Shown here one piece after another: positions 17,401-23,743 of a DNA stretch of 64,000 nucleotides. The translations under genes were made by a program, and so were the position numbers. The notes beneath the pieces were generated by a model. That model made no database searches and was not told the origin of the DNA. It worked only from the letters and a program-made list of their open reading frames with translations. Each line of letters begins with the position of its first letter. Positions within the stretch are counted from its first letter, which is position 1. The stretch is from an uncultured Propionibacteriaceae bacterium (GTDB taxonomy: Bacteria; Actinomycetota; Actinomycetes; Propionibacteriales; Propionibacteriaceae), in assembly GCA_938012815.1 (NCBI GenBank), contig CALLVV010000074.1, forward strand, positions 1 to 64,000. Direction: 5' to 3'.

Positions 17401-18014
17401 TCGGCGAAGACGTTGCGGCCGTGGGCGTCGTCGATCATCTGGCGGTTGAAAACCTCGAAACGCAGGTCGAACTTGGTGGCCAGTTCCTCGCGCCACTGCT
17501 CCACCAGCCCGCCGGGAGCGACGACGATCGCTCGTTCGCAATCGGAACGCAGGATCAGTTCCTTGATGTAAAGGCCGGCCATGATCGTCTTCCCTGCGCC
17601 CGGGTCGTCGGCCAGCAGGAACCGCAACGGGAGACGCGGAAGCAGTTCCTCGTACACGGCGCGGATCTGATGCGGCAGCGGGTCCACATCCGAGCTGTTG
17701 ACCGCGACCATCGGGTCATACAGGGCGGCGTACTTGATGCGCAACGCCTCCGCGGCGAGCCGGAACTCGTCCGGATCGCCGTCGAACGCCGGAGCGGATT
17801 CGAGATCACCTACCAGTTCGAGATCAGCCGCGTCGGCCTCCGTGACCATACGACCGCCGCTGGCCCCGGACTCGTCCCGGTAGAAGACCTCCACCAGCGT
17901 CGGATCCATGACCTCGACGGCGATCACGGTGACCGTCTGCCCCGGAACCAGGCCGCGGAGTCGCTGCCCCGCACGCAGGGCGGCCAGACCGGATGTGGTC
18001 TCTGCCTCGGTCAC
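14451..18014 (-). CDS. SNF2-like helicase with C-terminal DUF3883 domain (defence)
   Basis: The 1187-residue superfamily-2 helicase has DDPGAGKT (136-143), DEAH (237-240), a TATPH motif, and the arginine-finger motif EQRFGRIHRIGQ in the second RecA lobe. It resembles DrmD-type defence helicases. The C-terminus (about 1090-1112: NPGYDIRS then YIEVKGR, with E1108 and K1110) is DUF3883, whose D...ExK arrangement resembles PD-(D/E)XK nucleases. It starts at GTG after GGAGGGAGGGG and is the first gene of the minus-strand defence operon, ending in a 4-bp overlap with the methyltransferase. Translocation along DNA to bring nuclease or methylase to a target is inferred from the family. Confidence 0.9.
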   Translation of the reverse strand: MTEAETTSGLAALRAGQRLRGLVPGQTVTVIAVEVMDPTLVEVFYRDESGASGGRMVTEADAADLELVGDLESAPAFDGDPDEFRLAAEALRIKYAALYDPMVAVNSSDVDPLPHQIRAVYEELLPRLPLRFLLADDPGAGKTIMAGLYIKELILRSDCERAIVVAPGGLVEQWREELATKFDLRFEVFNRQMIDDAHGRNVFAEHNRLIVRMDQVSRNEDLMEQLSEVNWDVAVVDEAHRMSAHYSSWAGEVSETKRFKLGRLLSETAHNLLLMTATPHAGKEEDFQLFMSLLDRDRFEGQYRQGVHRTDTKGLMRRMVKEDLLTFEGKPLFPERRAYTVAYELSPAERELYDLVTDYVRTEMGRAERISQAGDRKRGNNVGFALTVLQRRLASSPEAILRSLERRRRRLEDRLRELTRIQEMANPAEEEQTAAWFDEQLPSLSIHDYEDMDLETTDSERLQFETKVEKVVDRATAARTIPELRTEITTLEDLIRIAYKVRRLDDDKKWVQLRTILDEQLLAGDGTGAARKIIIFTEHRDTLDYLDQRISAQLGRSDAVVRIHGGTSREERMAAREKFTHNPDTVVLLATDAAGEGLNLQRAHLMVNYDLPWNPNRIEQRFGRIHRIGQREVCHLWNMVAKDTREGDVFTRLLSKIEQMSVAYNGNLFNVLGDDDAFQERSLRDLLIEAIRYGDRPEVKAKLDRIIDAGVRDGLDEMLAEKALHPEMFSALDLDEVRARMEKARERRLQPGYIAAFFLSAFERLGGQVRKREKGRYEITRVPTRVIDIARRLNRWAPVADQYERITFELHLTHPEGQPPATLIAPGQPLLHAVIEATIEDLGAALRHGTVLVDRRSQQAEVPALMYTVEQRITNSAPGTDTVSHHFDYPILEPDGTVTVSAAPPYLDYDAPQPGEAAAITSILNDEWVKGNHEKTVRANSYRSGMQPRMEEIRARLEIEVARTCKQVRERLLAEINHWDREYNRLEDLERAGTIGRVRAETAHAKARQLEKRLERRLHELALHTKLVAVPGVIRSAALIVPSRLIEAESGQEAPARTRATEEVERRAVEAVLAAERAIGRNPVEMPRNNPGYDIRSTDDEGRIHYIEVKGRIEGSDTFAITTNEVTFAQTQGERHRLALVQVSPDGPEHDELRYVTDAFAHLEPSTTTRSYNEEWSDYWNRGGPPR

Positions 18015-18155
18015 AGAACCCCTCCCTCCGGTTCCTCCCGCCGACGATCGTGCGCGGGAAATCCATCATCGAGATGACCAGCGCACACCCCCGAATAGTA
18101 GCGGGTGGCAGCTGGGCGGGTCGATGCGGCATACCATTCTTGGTGAGCTCTGCTG

Positions 18156-18184
18156 CTTATGGAGCCTGGGATACCCTCAATCAA
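18156..18184 (-). promoter_or_regulatory. Candidate promoter of the defence operon
   Basis: On the minus strand TTGATT (18184-18179) and CATAAG (18161-18156) are separated by exactly 17 bp. This is a reasonable sigma-A-type pair about 140 bp upstream of the helicase start, leaving a long 5' leader. It is the only such pair noticed in the gap, and it is sequence-based only. Confidence 0.35.
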
Positions 18185-18241
18185 GACCGATATAGTGGTA
18201 TCACTGTTCCTCCAGCCTAGAGAATCAAAAAAGGAAACCTC

Positions 18242-18298
18242 ACTCACAGCCACCTTCAACTCCACTCAGACCACGAGGCTTACTCACAGCCATCTTCA
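18242..18298. repeat. Short direct repeat pair
   Basis: ACTCACAGCCACCTTCAA (18242-18259) recurs as ACTCACAGCCATCTTCAA (18282-18299) with one mismatch and a 40-bp period. It lies upstream of the defence operon. It could be a regulator-binding repeat or a recombination scar; nothing decides between these. Confidence 0.45.
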
Positions 18299-18457
18299 AA
18301 TAAGACCTGACTAGGGAGTTCGCCAGTCAGCAGGCAGTTCGTGAATAAACCCGATGAGGCCAATTCACGGGTGGCACATCACCCAGAAAACCCCAACCAA
18401 CGGCACGTTTAAAGCAGTCTGCAAATAAGCTTCGAAACACAGGAACCGTATAGAAAA

Positions 18458-19111
18458 TTATCTGTTTAATTCGGCGATACGGCGCGCTATCTCTTCGCCA
18501 ATTCGATGAAGATTCTTCACATCATTGCACTTAAAATTCAGGTCACTGGGGCCAACTTTTGGCCATGACCAGAGACCCGATTTCTTGATCAGCACGTCAT
18601 AGATTTCTTGATATTCAGAAACATCTTCCATCCCCTTATATGCCACCGTAATCGTTCCTACATCCGGCATACCAACCACGTTGTCATCGGATCCTTTGAT
18701 GACTGAATCGGTATTCCTTAAATCCATGCGCCACATGACTCGCAGACGCTCACCGGGAGTCAATATCCGTTTTGTTTGCATCAGCTCGCGAAGTGATTCC
18801 GTTATGGCATCCGATTTGGTTGGCCAGTTTGAAAAACTTAGCGTAAGGTTTCGCGCAGCTGATTTCCCAGAATTTTTGATTAGCAGATCATAAATACCCA
18901 TCCCCTGCAACCCGGGAACAATCGTTGCGCTGACATAGGGGCGCGTCTGTGCAATACTGTCTTTACGAGATTGCTCGTACGCCTCTCGCTGCGCTTCGAG
19001 AGTTTCCTTTGCGGTCTTCCATGCCTTACAGGCCATGACCATCATGACCCCCGTAAAGATAGCCGCCCCGAGAGAGCTGATAGCAACAACCATGCCGGTC
19101 CAATTATTCAC
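18458..19111 (-). CDS. Orphan membrane-anchored protein of unknown function
   Basis: The 217-residue protein has one N-terminal transmembrane helix (about residues 5-27) followed by a Glu/Lys/Gln-rich coiled-coil-like stretch (about 28-55) and a soluble domain with no family I recognise (TRPYVSATIVPG, LLIKNSGKSAARNLTL). The latter resembles immunoglobulin-like folds seen in many uncharacterised defence-island or phage-borne membrane proteins. A sampled line is about 38 percent GC, far below the window average, so it was probably acquired. The start is GTG with TATAGT seven bases upstream and no ribosome site, suggesting a leaderless mRNA. It lies between the defence operon and tRNA-Ala. Confidence 0.65.
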   Translation of the reverse strand: MNNWTGMVVAISSLGAAIFTGVMMVMACKAWKTAKETLEAQREAYEQSRKDSIAQTRPYVSATIVPGLQGMGIYDLLIKNSGKSAARNLTLSFSNWPTKSDAITESLRELMQTKRILTPGERLRVMWRMDLRNTDSVIKGSDDNVVGMPDVGTITVAYKGMEDVSEYQEIYDVLIKKSGLWSWPKVGPSDLNFKCNDVKNLHRIGEEIARRIAELNR

Positions 19112-19271
19112 AGACTCGACTATATCGTAAACATTTAAGCCAGCAACCGAGAAGTCTGTTCAGGAGTTGCCAGCTGGGGAACAACAGGCTCTCCATAGAA
19201 TACATGTAAACCAAGGAAGAGCGAGATTGAAAATTACTATGAGCAAACTTCCCTGATTCTTAAATAATTTG

Positions 19272-19344
19272 TGGAGCTAAGGGGATTCGAACCCCTGACC
19301 TCTTCCATGCCATGGAAGCGCGCTACCAACTGCGCCATAGCCCC
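19272..19344 (-). tRNA. tRNA-Ala (anticodon GGC)
   Basis: The minus strand folds as a full cloverleaf: acceptor GGGGCTA/TAGCTCC (with one G-T), D arm GCGC...GCGC, anticodon stem CTTCC/GGAAG with loop ATGGCAT (anticodon GGC), and T arm AGGGG-TTCGAAT-CCCCT. The discriminator is A and no CCA is encoded. It adjoins the low-GC accessory block. No duplicate of its 3' end was seen near the left edge of the defence cluster. Confidence 0.96.
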
Positions 19345-19399
19345 GTGTCTCGCGACTCCCTGAACTTACCGGAGCCGCGGGTAGTGCGCAAGCCGCGGG

Positions 19400-20002
19400 T
19401 CAGGGAAGCTGTCTCGCCGGGGTGTTGTAGGTGGCGAGTCTGGGGTTTTCTCCCCCGATCACCAGCGAGTAGGTGATGTTGCCCGGGATGCTGAGGACGT
19501 CGTCGATGCCCATGAAGGCGCTGACCACCTTGGACAGCAGCAGGCCATGGGTGACGATCAGCACCTGCTGTCCCTCGTGTCTTTCCGCGATCTCCCGCAC
19601 CGACTCCAGGGCCCGGGCGGTCATCTCGGCCAGGGTTTCGCCCGTCGCCGAGCGTTGGAAATCGATCCCTTGGGTGTAGAAATCCATGAAGCCGGGGAAC
19701 ACGCGGATCACCTCAGCGGTGGTCATGCCGCTCCAGCTGCCGACGTTGATCTCCCGCAGCCGGGCATCCGGCACCACGCCGAGTCCGTGAGGTTCCGCGA
19801 CCATGTGGGCGGTGCGGAGTGCCCGTTTCAGGTCAGATGTGTAGCAGGCCTCGAAATCCCAGTCCGCGAAGAACCGGGCCGCCTCCCCGGCCTGCTTCTC
19901 CCCCACCTCGTCGAGTTTGACGTCCGCCTGTCCCTGCAGTTTTCCGAGCTCGTTCCATTCCGTGCGACCGTGCCGCAGGAACACAAGTTTTGTGTGCGTC
20001 AC
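19400..20002 (-). CDS. Histidine phosphatase family protein (phosphoglycerate mutase-like)
   Basis: The 200-residue protein has the phosphohistidine motif LRHGRTEWN (catalytic H11) at the start, R/E partners in the middle (REINVGSWSGM, the phosphatase-type acid motif) and the second histidine in VLIVTHGLLL. In actinobacteria this slot next to rsfS is usually annotated as phosphoglycerate mutase, or as the GpgP-type glucosyl-3-phosphoglycerate phosphatase. The sequence alone does not fix the substrate. The GTG at 20002 overlaps the rsfS stop (GTGA), showing translational coupling, and is preferred over the longer in-frame option, whose extra residues are antisense-like. Confidence 0.87.
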   Translation of the reverse strand: MTHTKLVFLRHGRTEWNELGKLQGQADVKLDEVGEKQAGEAARFFADWDFEACYTSDLKRALRTAHMVAEPHGLGVVPDARLREINVGSWSGMTTAEVIRVFPGFMDFYTQGIDFQRSATGETLAEMTARALESVREIAERHEGQQVLIVTHGLLLSKVVSAFMGIDDVLSIPGNITYSLVIGGENPRLATYNTPARQLP

Positions 20003-20394
20003 TGCTCTTCGTCGTCCCGTGGCACCGGCACCTCGTGCACGTTGAGTGGGATCTGTGGGCAGTCCTTCCACAACCGTTCCAGGTTGTAGAGGCTGCGTTC
20101 CTCGGTGCGCTGCACGTGCACCACGAAATCGATGTAGTCCAGCAGCACCCAGCGGTTCTCCCGGTCACCCTCGCGGCGCACCGGTTTCAGCTGGGCCTGT
20201 TTGATGAGCTGCTCCTCCACGGCGTCGACAACCGCCCCGACCTGGCGTTCGTTCCTGGCACTGATGATCAGGAACACGTCGGTGATGGTCAGCTGCTGGC
20301 TGACGTCGAAGGCGACGATGTTGGTGCCGAGTTTCCCGGCCGCCGCCTCCGCGGCAATGGTCACGTGTGTGATCACGGACTCAGATGTTGTCAA
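19999..20394 (-). CDS. rsfS: Ribosome silencing factor RsfS
   Basis: The 131-residue protein of the RsfS/DUF143/Iojap family binds ribosomal protein uL14 and blocks subunit joining in starvation. Conserved features are ITDVFLIISARNERQVGAVVDAVEE and the C-terminal WVLLDYIDFVVHV...YNLERLW. The start is probably TTG at 20394, because AGGAG sits six bases upstream; a GTG at 20430 would add 12 residues that look unrelated. Its start overlaps the end of nadD by 14 bp, giving the usual nadD-rsfS pairing, and its stop overlaps the phosphatase start. Confidence 0.94.
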   Translation of the reverse strand: MTTSESVITHVTIAAEAAAGKLGTNIVAFDVSQQLTITDVFLIISARNERQVGAVVDAVEEQLIKQAQLKPVRREGDRENRWVLLDYIDFVVHVQRTEERSLYNLERLWKDCPQIPLNVHEVPVPRDDEEQ

Positions 20395-21049
20395 CTGGAA
20401 CTCCTGTCTCAGGATGTGGGTAGAGACCACGTTTCACGATGTACTGCACGATGCCGTCCGGCACCAGGTACCAGATCGGCTCGGCACGCTGCACACGTGT
20501 ACGGCAGTCGGTGGAGGAAATAGCCAAGGCCGGGACCTCCAGCAGCGTCACCTTATCCGATGGCAGATGTGACAGGTCGTCCTCCGTCATGGGAACCCCC
20601 GGACGAGTCACCCCGACGAAGTGCGCCAGATCGAACAGCTGCTCCGCACCGCGCCAGGTGAGAATCTGCCGCACCGCGTCCGCCCCGGTGATGAAGAACA
20701 GATCCACGTCGTCGCCGCGCTCCGCGCGAAGATCCCTCAGGGTGTCGACGGTGTAGGTGTTACCGGGCCGGTCGATGTCCACGCGGCTCACGGAGAACCG
20801 GGGGTTCGACGCGGTGGCGATCACGGTCATCAGGTACCGGTCCTCCGCCTGGGTCACGTTCCGGTGGGTTTTCTGCCACGGCACACCCGTGGGCACGAAA
20901 ACCACCTCGTCGAGGGAGAACTTCGCGGCCACCTCACTGGCGGCAACGAGGTGCCCGTGATGGATCGGGTCGAAGGTGCCACCCATCACCCCGAGCCGGT
21001 AATGCCGTTCCCGTCCCTGCCGGGCCACCGCCAATTCCGTGGTGCTCAT
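20381..21049 (-). CDS. nadD: Nicotinate-nucleotide adenylyltransferase
   Basis: The 222-residue NadD adenylates nicotinate mononucleotide in NAD synthesis. The nucleotidyltransferase signature GGTFDPIHHGH is at 23-33, and the C-terminal ISST motif (LAISSTDCR) is present. The ATG at 21049 has GGGGGAACG before it and overlaps the stop of a 44-codon membrane ORF (ATGA). Order on the minus strand is proA, small ORF, nadD, rsfS, phosphatase. Confidence 0.96.
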   Translation of the reverse strand: MSTTELAVARQGRERHYRLGVMGGTFDPIHHGHLVAASEVAAKFSLDEVVFVPTGVPWQKTHRNVTQAEDRYLMTVIATASNPRFSVSRVDIDRPGNTYTVDTLRDLRAERGDDVDLFFITGADAVRQILTWRGAEQLFDLAHFVGVTRPGVPMTEDDLSHLPSDKVTLLEVPALAISSTDCRTRVQRAEPIWYLVPDGIVQYIVKRGLYPHPETGVPVDNI

Positions 21050-21180
21050 CGTTCCCCCGTTCCCTTTCCGCCACTGACCCCGAGCCACCATCCCAGCGCA
21101 CCGAGCACCAGGATTACCCCCATGATCACGAGGGTCAGCACGGAGACGTCGGCCTCGGTCGGTGTTTCCAGCAAAACCAT
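21046..21180 (-). CDS. Small 44-residue single-TM protein coupled to nadD
   Basis: From the ATG at 21180 the frame reads 44 residues: a short acidic N-terminus (ETPTEADVS), one hydrophobic helix (LTLVIMGVILVLGALGWWLG) and a Lys/Gly-rich tail, ending in TGA that overlaps the nadD ATG. The single clean TM helix flanked by charges and the exact ATGA coupling argue for a real microprotein. Against it, no ribosome site is visible before the ATG. The function is unknown; it may mainly deliver ribosomes to nadD. Confidence 0.5.
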   Translation of the reverse strand: MVLLETPTEADVSVLTLVIMGVILVLGALGWWLGVSGGKGTGER

Positions 21181-21253
21181 GCGGGAAATGTTATCCGCTC
21201 AACCAGCGCGGGCGGTGACCACTCATTTTCCCGGGCCGCCAAATCCTGCGGGC

Positions 21254-22495
21254 TCAGACCCTCACCTGGCCGTCGCCATTCACTATGTATTTCGTCGAGG
21301 TCAGTTCCGCTAGGCCCATCGGGCCCCGCGCATGCAATTTCTGAGTGGAGATTCCGATCTCGGCGCCGAAACCGAACTGACCCCCGTCGACGAACCTGCT
21401 GGAGGCGTTCACGAGCACCGCCGCGGCGTCGATCTCGGTGACGAACCGGTCGGCCGCGGCCCGGGACTCGGTGATGACGGTCTCGGAATGACCGGTGGTG
21501 TGGCGGTGGATGTGGGTGATGGCCTCGTCGATGTCCGCGACGATCCTGACCGCCAGGTCCAGCGACAGGTATTCCGCATCGAACTCGTCCTCACCGGCAG
21601 GGACCACGTCGTCGGCGAACGCCACCACCTCGGGGGTTCCGTGGACCGTCACGCCCGCGTCGCGAAGCGCATCGAGAGCGACGGGAAGGAAGGCGCTGGC
21701 GATGTCGCGGTGCACCAGCAGCGTCTCGACGGCATTGCAGACGCTGGGTCGCTGGGTTTTCGCGTTCAGCAGCACTGCGACGGCCTTGCCGATGTCGGCG
21801 GAGGCATCCACGTAGAGGTGACAGTTCCCGGTGCCGGTCTCGATCACCGGCACCTTCGCCCCCTCGACCACGGCGTTGATCAACCCGGCCCCGCCTCGCG
21901 GGATCAGCACATCCACCAGACCCCGGGCGGCCATCATCTCTCCCGTGACCTCGCGTCCTCCCTCCACCAAGGCGACGGCGTCGGCACTCACCCCGGCGTT
22001 CCTCAGCCCTTCACGCAGGGCCTCGACGCAGACCCGGTTCGACTCGATGGCCGAACTGGAGCCGCGCAGCAGGGCCGCGTTGCCTGACTTGAGGCACAAC
22101 CCGGCCGCGTCCGCCGTGACGTTCGGGCGGTTCTCGTAGATGATCCCCACCACCCCGAAGGGCACCCGCACCTGCCGCACCTCGACGCCATTGCCGAGTC
22201 GCCAGCCCCGCACCAGGTCACCCACCGGGTCGGGCAGCGCCGCCACGTCGCGCAGCCCGTCGACCATTCCCCGCACCCGGTCGCCGTCCAGACGCAGCCG
22301 GTCGATCACGGCCTCGGGTGTCCCTGATCGCCGCGCCGCATCGACGTCGACGGCGTTGGCCGCCAGCAGCTTCTTCTCGACGGCCGCCACGGCGTCAGCC
22401 ATCGCGTGCAGGGCACGGTCCTTCTCATCCCGGGTCAGGGTGGCCAGTTGCCGGCTCGCCTCACGGGCCGCCAGGGCTTGGGATCGGAACTCCAT
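21254..22495 (-). CDS. proA: Glutamate-5-semialdehyde dehydrogenase (gamma-glutamyl phosphate reductase)
   Basis: The 413-residue ProA reduces gamma-glutamyl phosphate with NADPH in proline synthesis. The aldehyde-dehydrogenase-fold signatures VPFGVVGIIYENRPNV and the catalytic cysteine C253 in QRPSVCNAVETLL are intact, as is the end motif VNASSRFVDGGQFGFGAEIGIS. The ATG at 22495 has no ribosome site, but TATACT lies six bases upstream, so the transcript is probably leaderless. It follows proB on the same strand, separated by 180 bp that carry strong inverted repeats (22546-22653), so proA has its own promoter. Confidence 0.97.
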   Translation of the reverse strand: MEFRSQALAAREASRQLATLTRDEKDRALHAMADAVAAVEKKLLAANAVDVDAARRSGTPEAVIDRLRLDGDRVRGMVDGLRDVAALPDPVGDLVRGWRLGNGVEVRQVRVPFGVVGIIYENRPNVTADAAGLCLKSGNAALLRGSSSAIESNRVCVEALREGLRNAGVSADAVALVEGGREVTGEMMAARGLVDVLIPRGGAGLINAVVEGAKVPVIETGTGNCHLYVDASADIGKAVAVLLNAKTQRPSVCNAVETLLVHRDIASAFLPVALDALRDAGVTVHGTPEVVAFADDVVPAGEDEFDAEYLSLDLAVRIVADIDEAITHIHRHTTGHSETVITESRAAADRFVTEIDAAAVLVNASSRFVDGGQFGFGAEIGISTQKLHARGPMGLAELTSTKYIVNGDGQVRV

Positions 22496-22501
22496 GACGG
22501 G

Positions 22502-22507
22502 AGTATA
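22502..22507 (-). promoter_or_regulatory. -10 box for leaderless proA transcription
   Basis: TATACT on the minus strand, six bases before the proA ATG. Transcription would start at or next to the A of the ATG. The -35 region is weak. Confidence 0.6.
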
Positions 22508-22545
22508 GGAGGCGCATACGGCATCCGTGCCCTGTTCCACCCATC

Positions 22546-22653
22546 GGTTTGCTGGCCTTGTTTCCGTTTCGCTGGGCCTATTCATGTTTGCCTGCGCTGT
22601 GAGGCCAGCAAACATCAACAAGCCCAGCAAACCGGTATTAAGGCCAGCAAACC
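22546..22653. repeat. Nested inverted repeats between proB and proA
   Basis: GGTTTGCTGGCCTT (22546-22559) is exactly complementary to AAGGCCAGCAAACC (22640-22653). Between them lie further pieces of the same word: GCTGGGC (22571-22577), GAGGCCAGCAAAC (22601-22613) and AGCCCAGCAAACC (22621-22633). The element can fold in competing ways and is the only structured part of the 180-bp proB-proA gap. It could terminate proB transcripts, act as an attenuator, or be a mobile REP-like unit. Confidence 0.7.
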
Positions 22654-22675
22654 ACTCGACTGGTGAATCAGAGGA

Positions 22676-23743
22676 TCAGTGGATTCCGATCATCAGATCG
22701 CGGTGCACGGCCAGGCCTCCGACGCCCATCCGCCGCCGCAGTTCCGTCGCGGAGCAATCCACCAATCCACGTGCCAGCAGTGTTCCGCCAGGCCCGGTGA
22801 TGTCGACGGGATCGCCCGCCTCGAAATCACCCGTAACGTCGTCGATCCCCACCGCCAGCAGCGATGCGTGCCCCTTCCCGACGGCCCGGGCGGCGCCGGC
22901 GTCGATCCGCAGCTCCCCACTCACCTCGGCGGCGTGGGCCAGCCACAGCAGCCTGCGAGGTCGTCTCCGCCCGGCGGCCTCGAACAGGGTGCCCACGTCC
23001 TCCCCCTCCAGGGCCGCCAGGAGCTGGTCGGCGTGGGCCAGCACCACAGAAACCCCACCCGAGGTCGCGATCCGGGCGGCCTCCACCTTGGTGCGCATCC
23101 CGCCGGTCCCGACACGGGAACCCACCCGGGAGGTGTCGGCCACCAGCTCCGTGAAGTCACGGACCCGGGGTATCAACCGGGCCCCGGGTTCAGCCGGGTG
23201 TGCGGTGTAGAGGCCGTCCACGTCGCTCAGGATCACCAGCGCATCGGCCCGCACCAGGTGGGCGGTCAACGCCGCCAGGCGGTCGTTGTCGCCGAACCGG
23301 ATCTCCCCGGTCGCGACGGTGTCGTTCTCGTTGATCACGGGGATCGCCCCCAGCCTGAACAACCGCGAAATCGTGTTCAGGGCGTTCCGGTAGCTGCGCC
23401 CGTCCTGCAGGTCACCGGCGGTCAGCAGCACCTGCGCCACCATCTGGTGGTGGGCCGCGAAAGCCTCCGCGTAACGCCGGATCAGGATGCCCTGGCCGAC
23501 CGCGGCCGCCGCCTGCTGGGTCTCGAGATCCCTGGGCCGCGCCGGGAGCCCCAAAGGTCCCAGCGCCGCCGCGATGGCCCCGGAGGTCACCAGCACCAAC
23601 CGCTTGTCGCGCGCCTGTAGGGAGGCCAGTTCTGCGGCGAGCGTCTCGATGCGCGCCGGATCCAGGTGTCCCTCCCGATCGGTCAGCGACGACGACCCGA
23701 TCTTCACCACCAGGCGTTTCGCCCCGGTGATCTCAGTCCTCAT
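22676..23743 (-). CDS. proB: Glutamate 5-kinase
   Basis: The 355-residue ProB phosphorylates glutamate in the first step of proline synthesis. The amino-acid-kinase fold is seen in RLVVKIGSSSLT, LVTSGAIAAALG, INENDTVATGEIRFGDND and GTGGMRTKVEAARIA. The C-terminal about 80 residues form a PUA domain. The ATG at 23743 overlaps the end of obgE by 11 bp and has GAGG upstream, so it is translated from the rpl/obg operon transcript; longer in-frame starts would run antisense-like residues through obgE. Feedback inhibition by proline is usual for the family. Confidence 0.97.
   Translation of the reverse strand: MRTEITGAKRLVVKIGSSSLTDREGHLDPARIETLAAELASLQARDKRLVLVTSGAIAAALGPLGLPARPRDLETQQAAAAVGQGILIRRYAEAFAAHHQMVAQVLLTAGDLQDGRSYRNALNTISRLFRLGAIPVINENDTVATGEIRFGDNDRLAALTAHLVRADALVILSDVDGLYTAHPAEPGARLIPRVRDFTELVADTSRVGSRVGTGGMRTKVEAARIATSGGVSVVLAHADQLLAALEGEDVGTLFEAAGRRRPRRLLWLAHAAEVSGELRIDAGAARAVGKGHASLLAVGIDDVTGDFEAGDPVDITGPGGTLLARGLVDCSATELRRRMGVGGLAVHRDLMIGIH

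Larger units (their letters stand above)
18015..18457. other. 443-bp intergenic region upstream of the defence operon
   Basis: No convincing gene is seen on either strand. The region is AT-richer than its left neighbour. It holds the candidate operon promoter (18156-18184), a small palindrome AGTG-GTAT-CACT near 18194-18205, and a 17-bp direct repeat with one mismatch (18242-18258 and 18282-18298). The short open frames here have no ribosome sites and match nothing recognisable. Confidence 0.6.

Noticed and set aside
5821..18014. BREX, DISARM or Dnd system
   Set aside because: No PglZ, no DUF1998/DrmB or PLD protein, and no sulfur-modification genes are present. Only the helicase resembles a DISARM component.
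16455..18077. 540-codon plus-strand frame opposite the helicase
   Set aside because: It is an antisense shadow of conserved helicase motifs.
22546..22653. CRISPR-like array of CCAGCAAAC repeats
   Set aside because: Repeats are short, occur in both orientations, are unevenly spaced and have no spacers or cas genes nearby.
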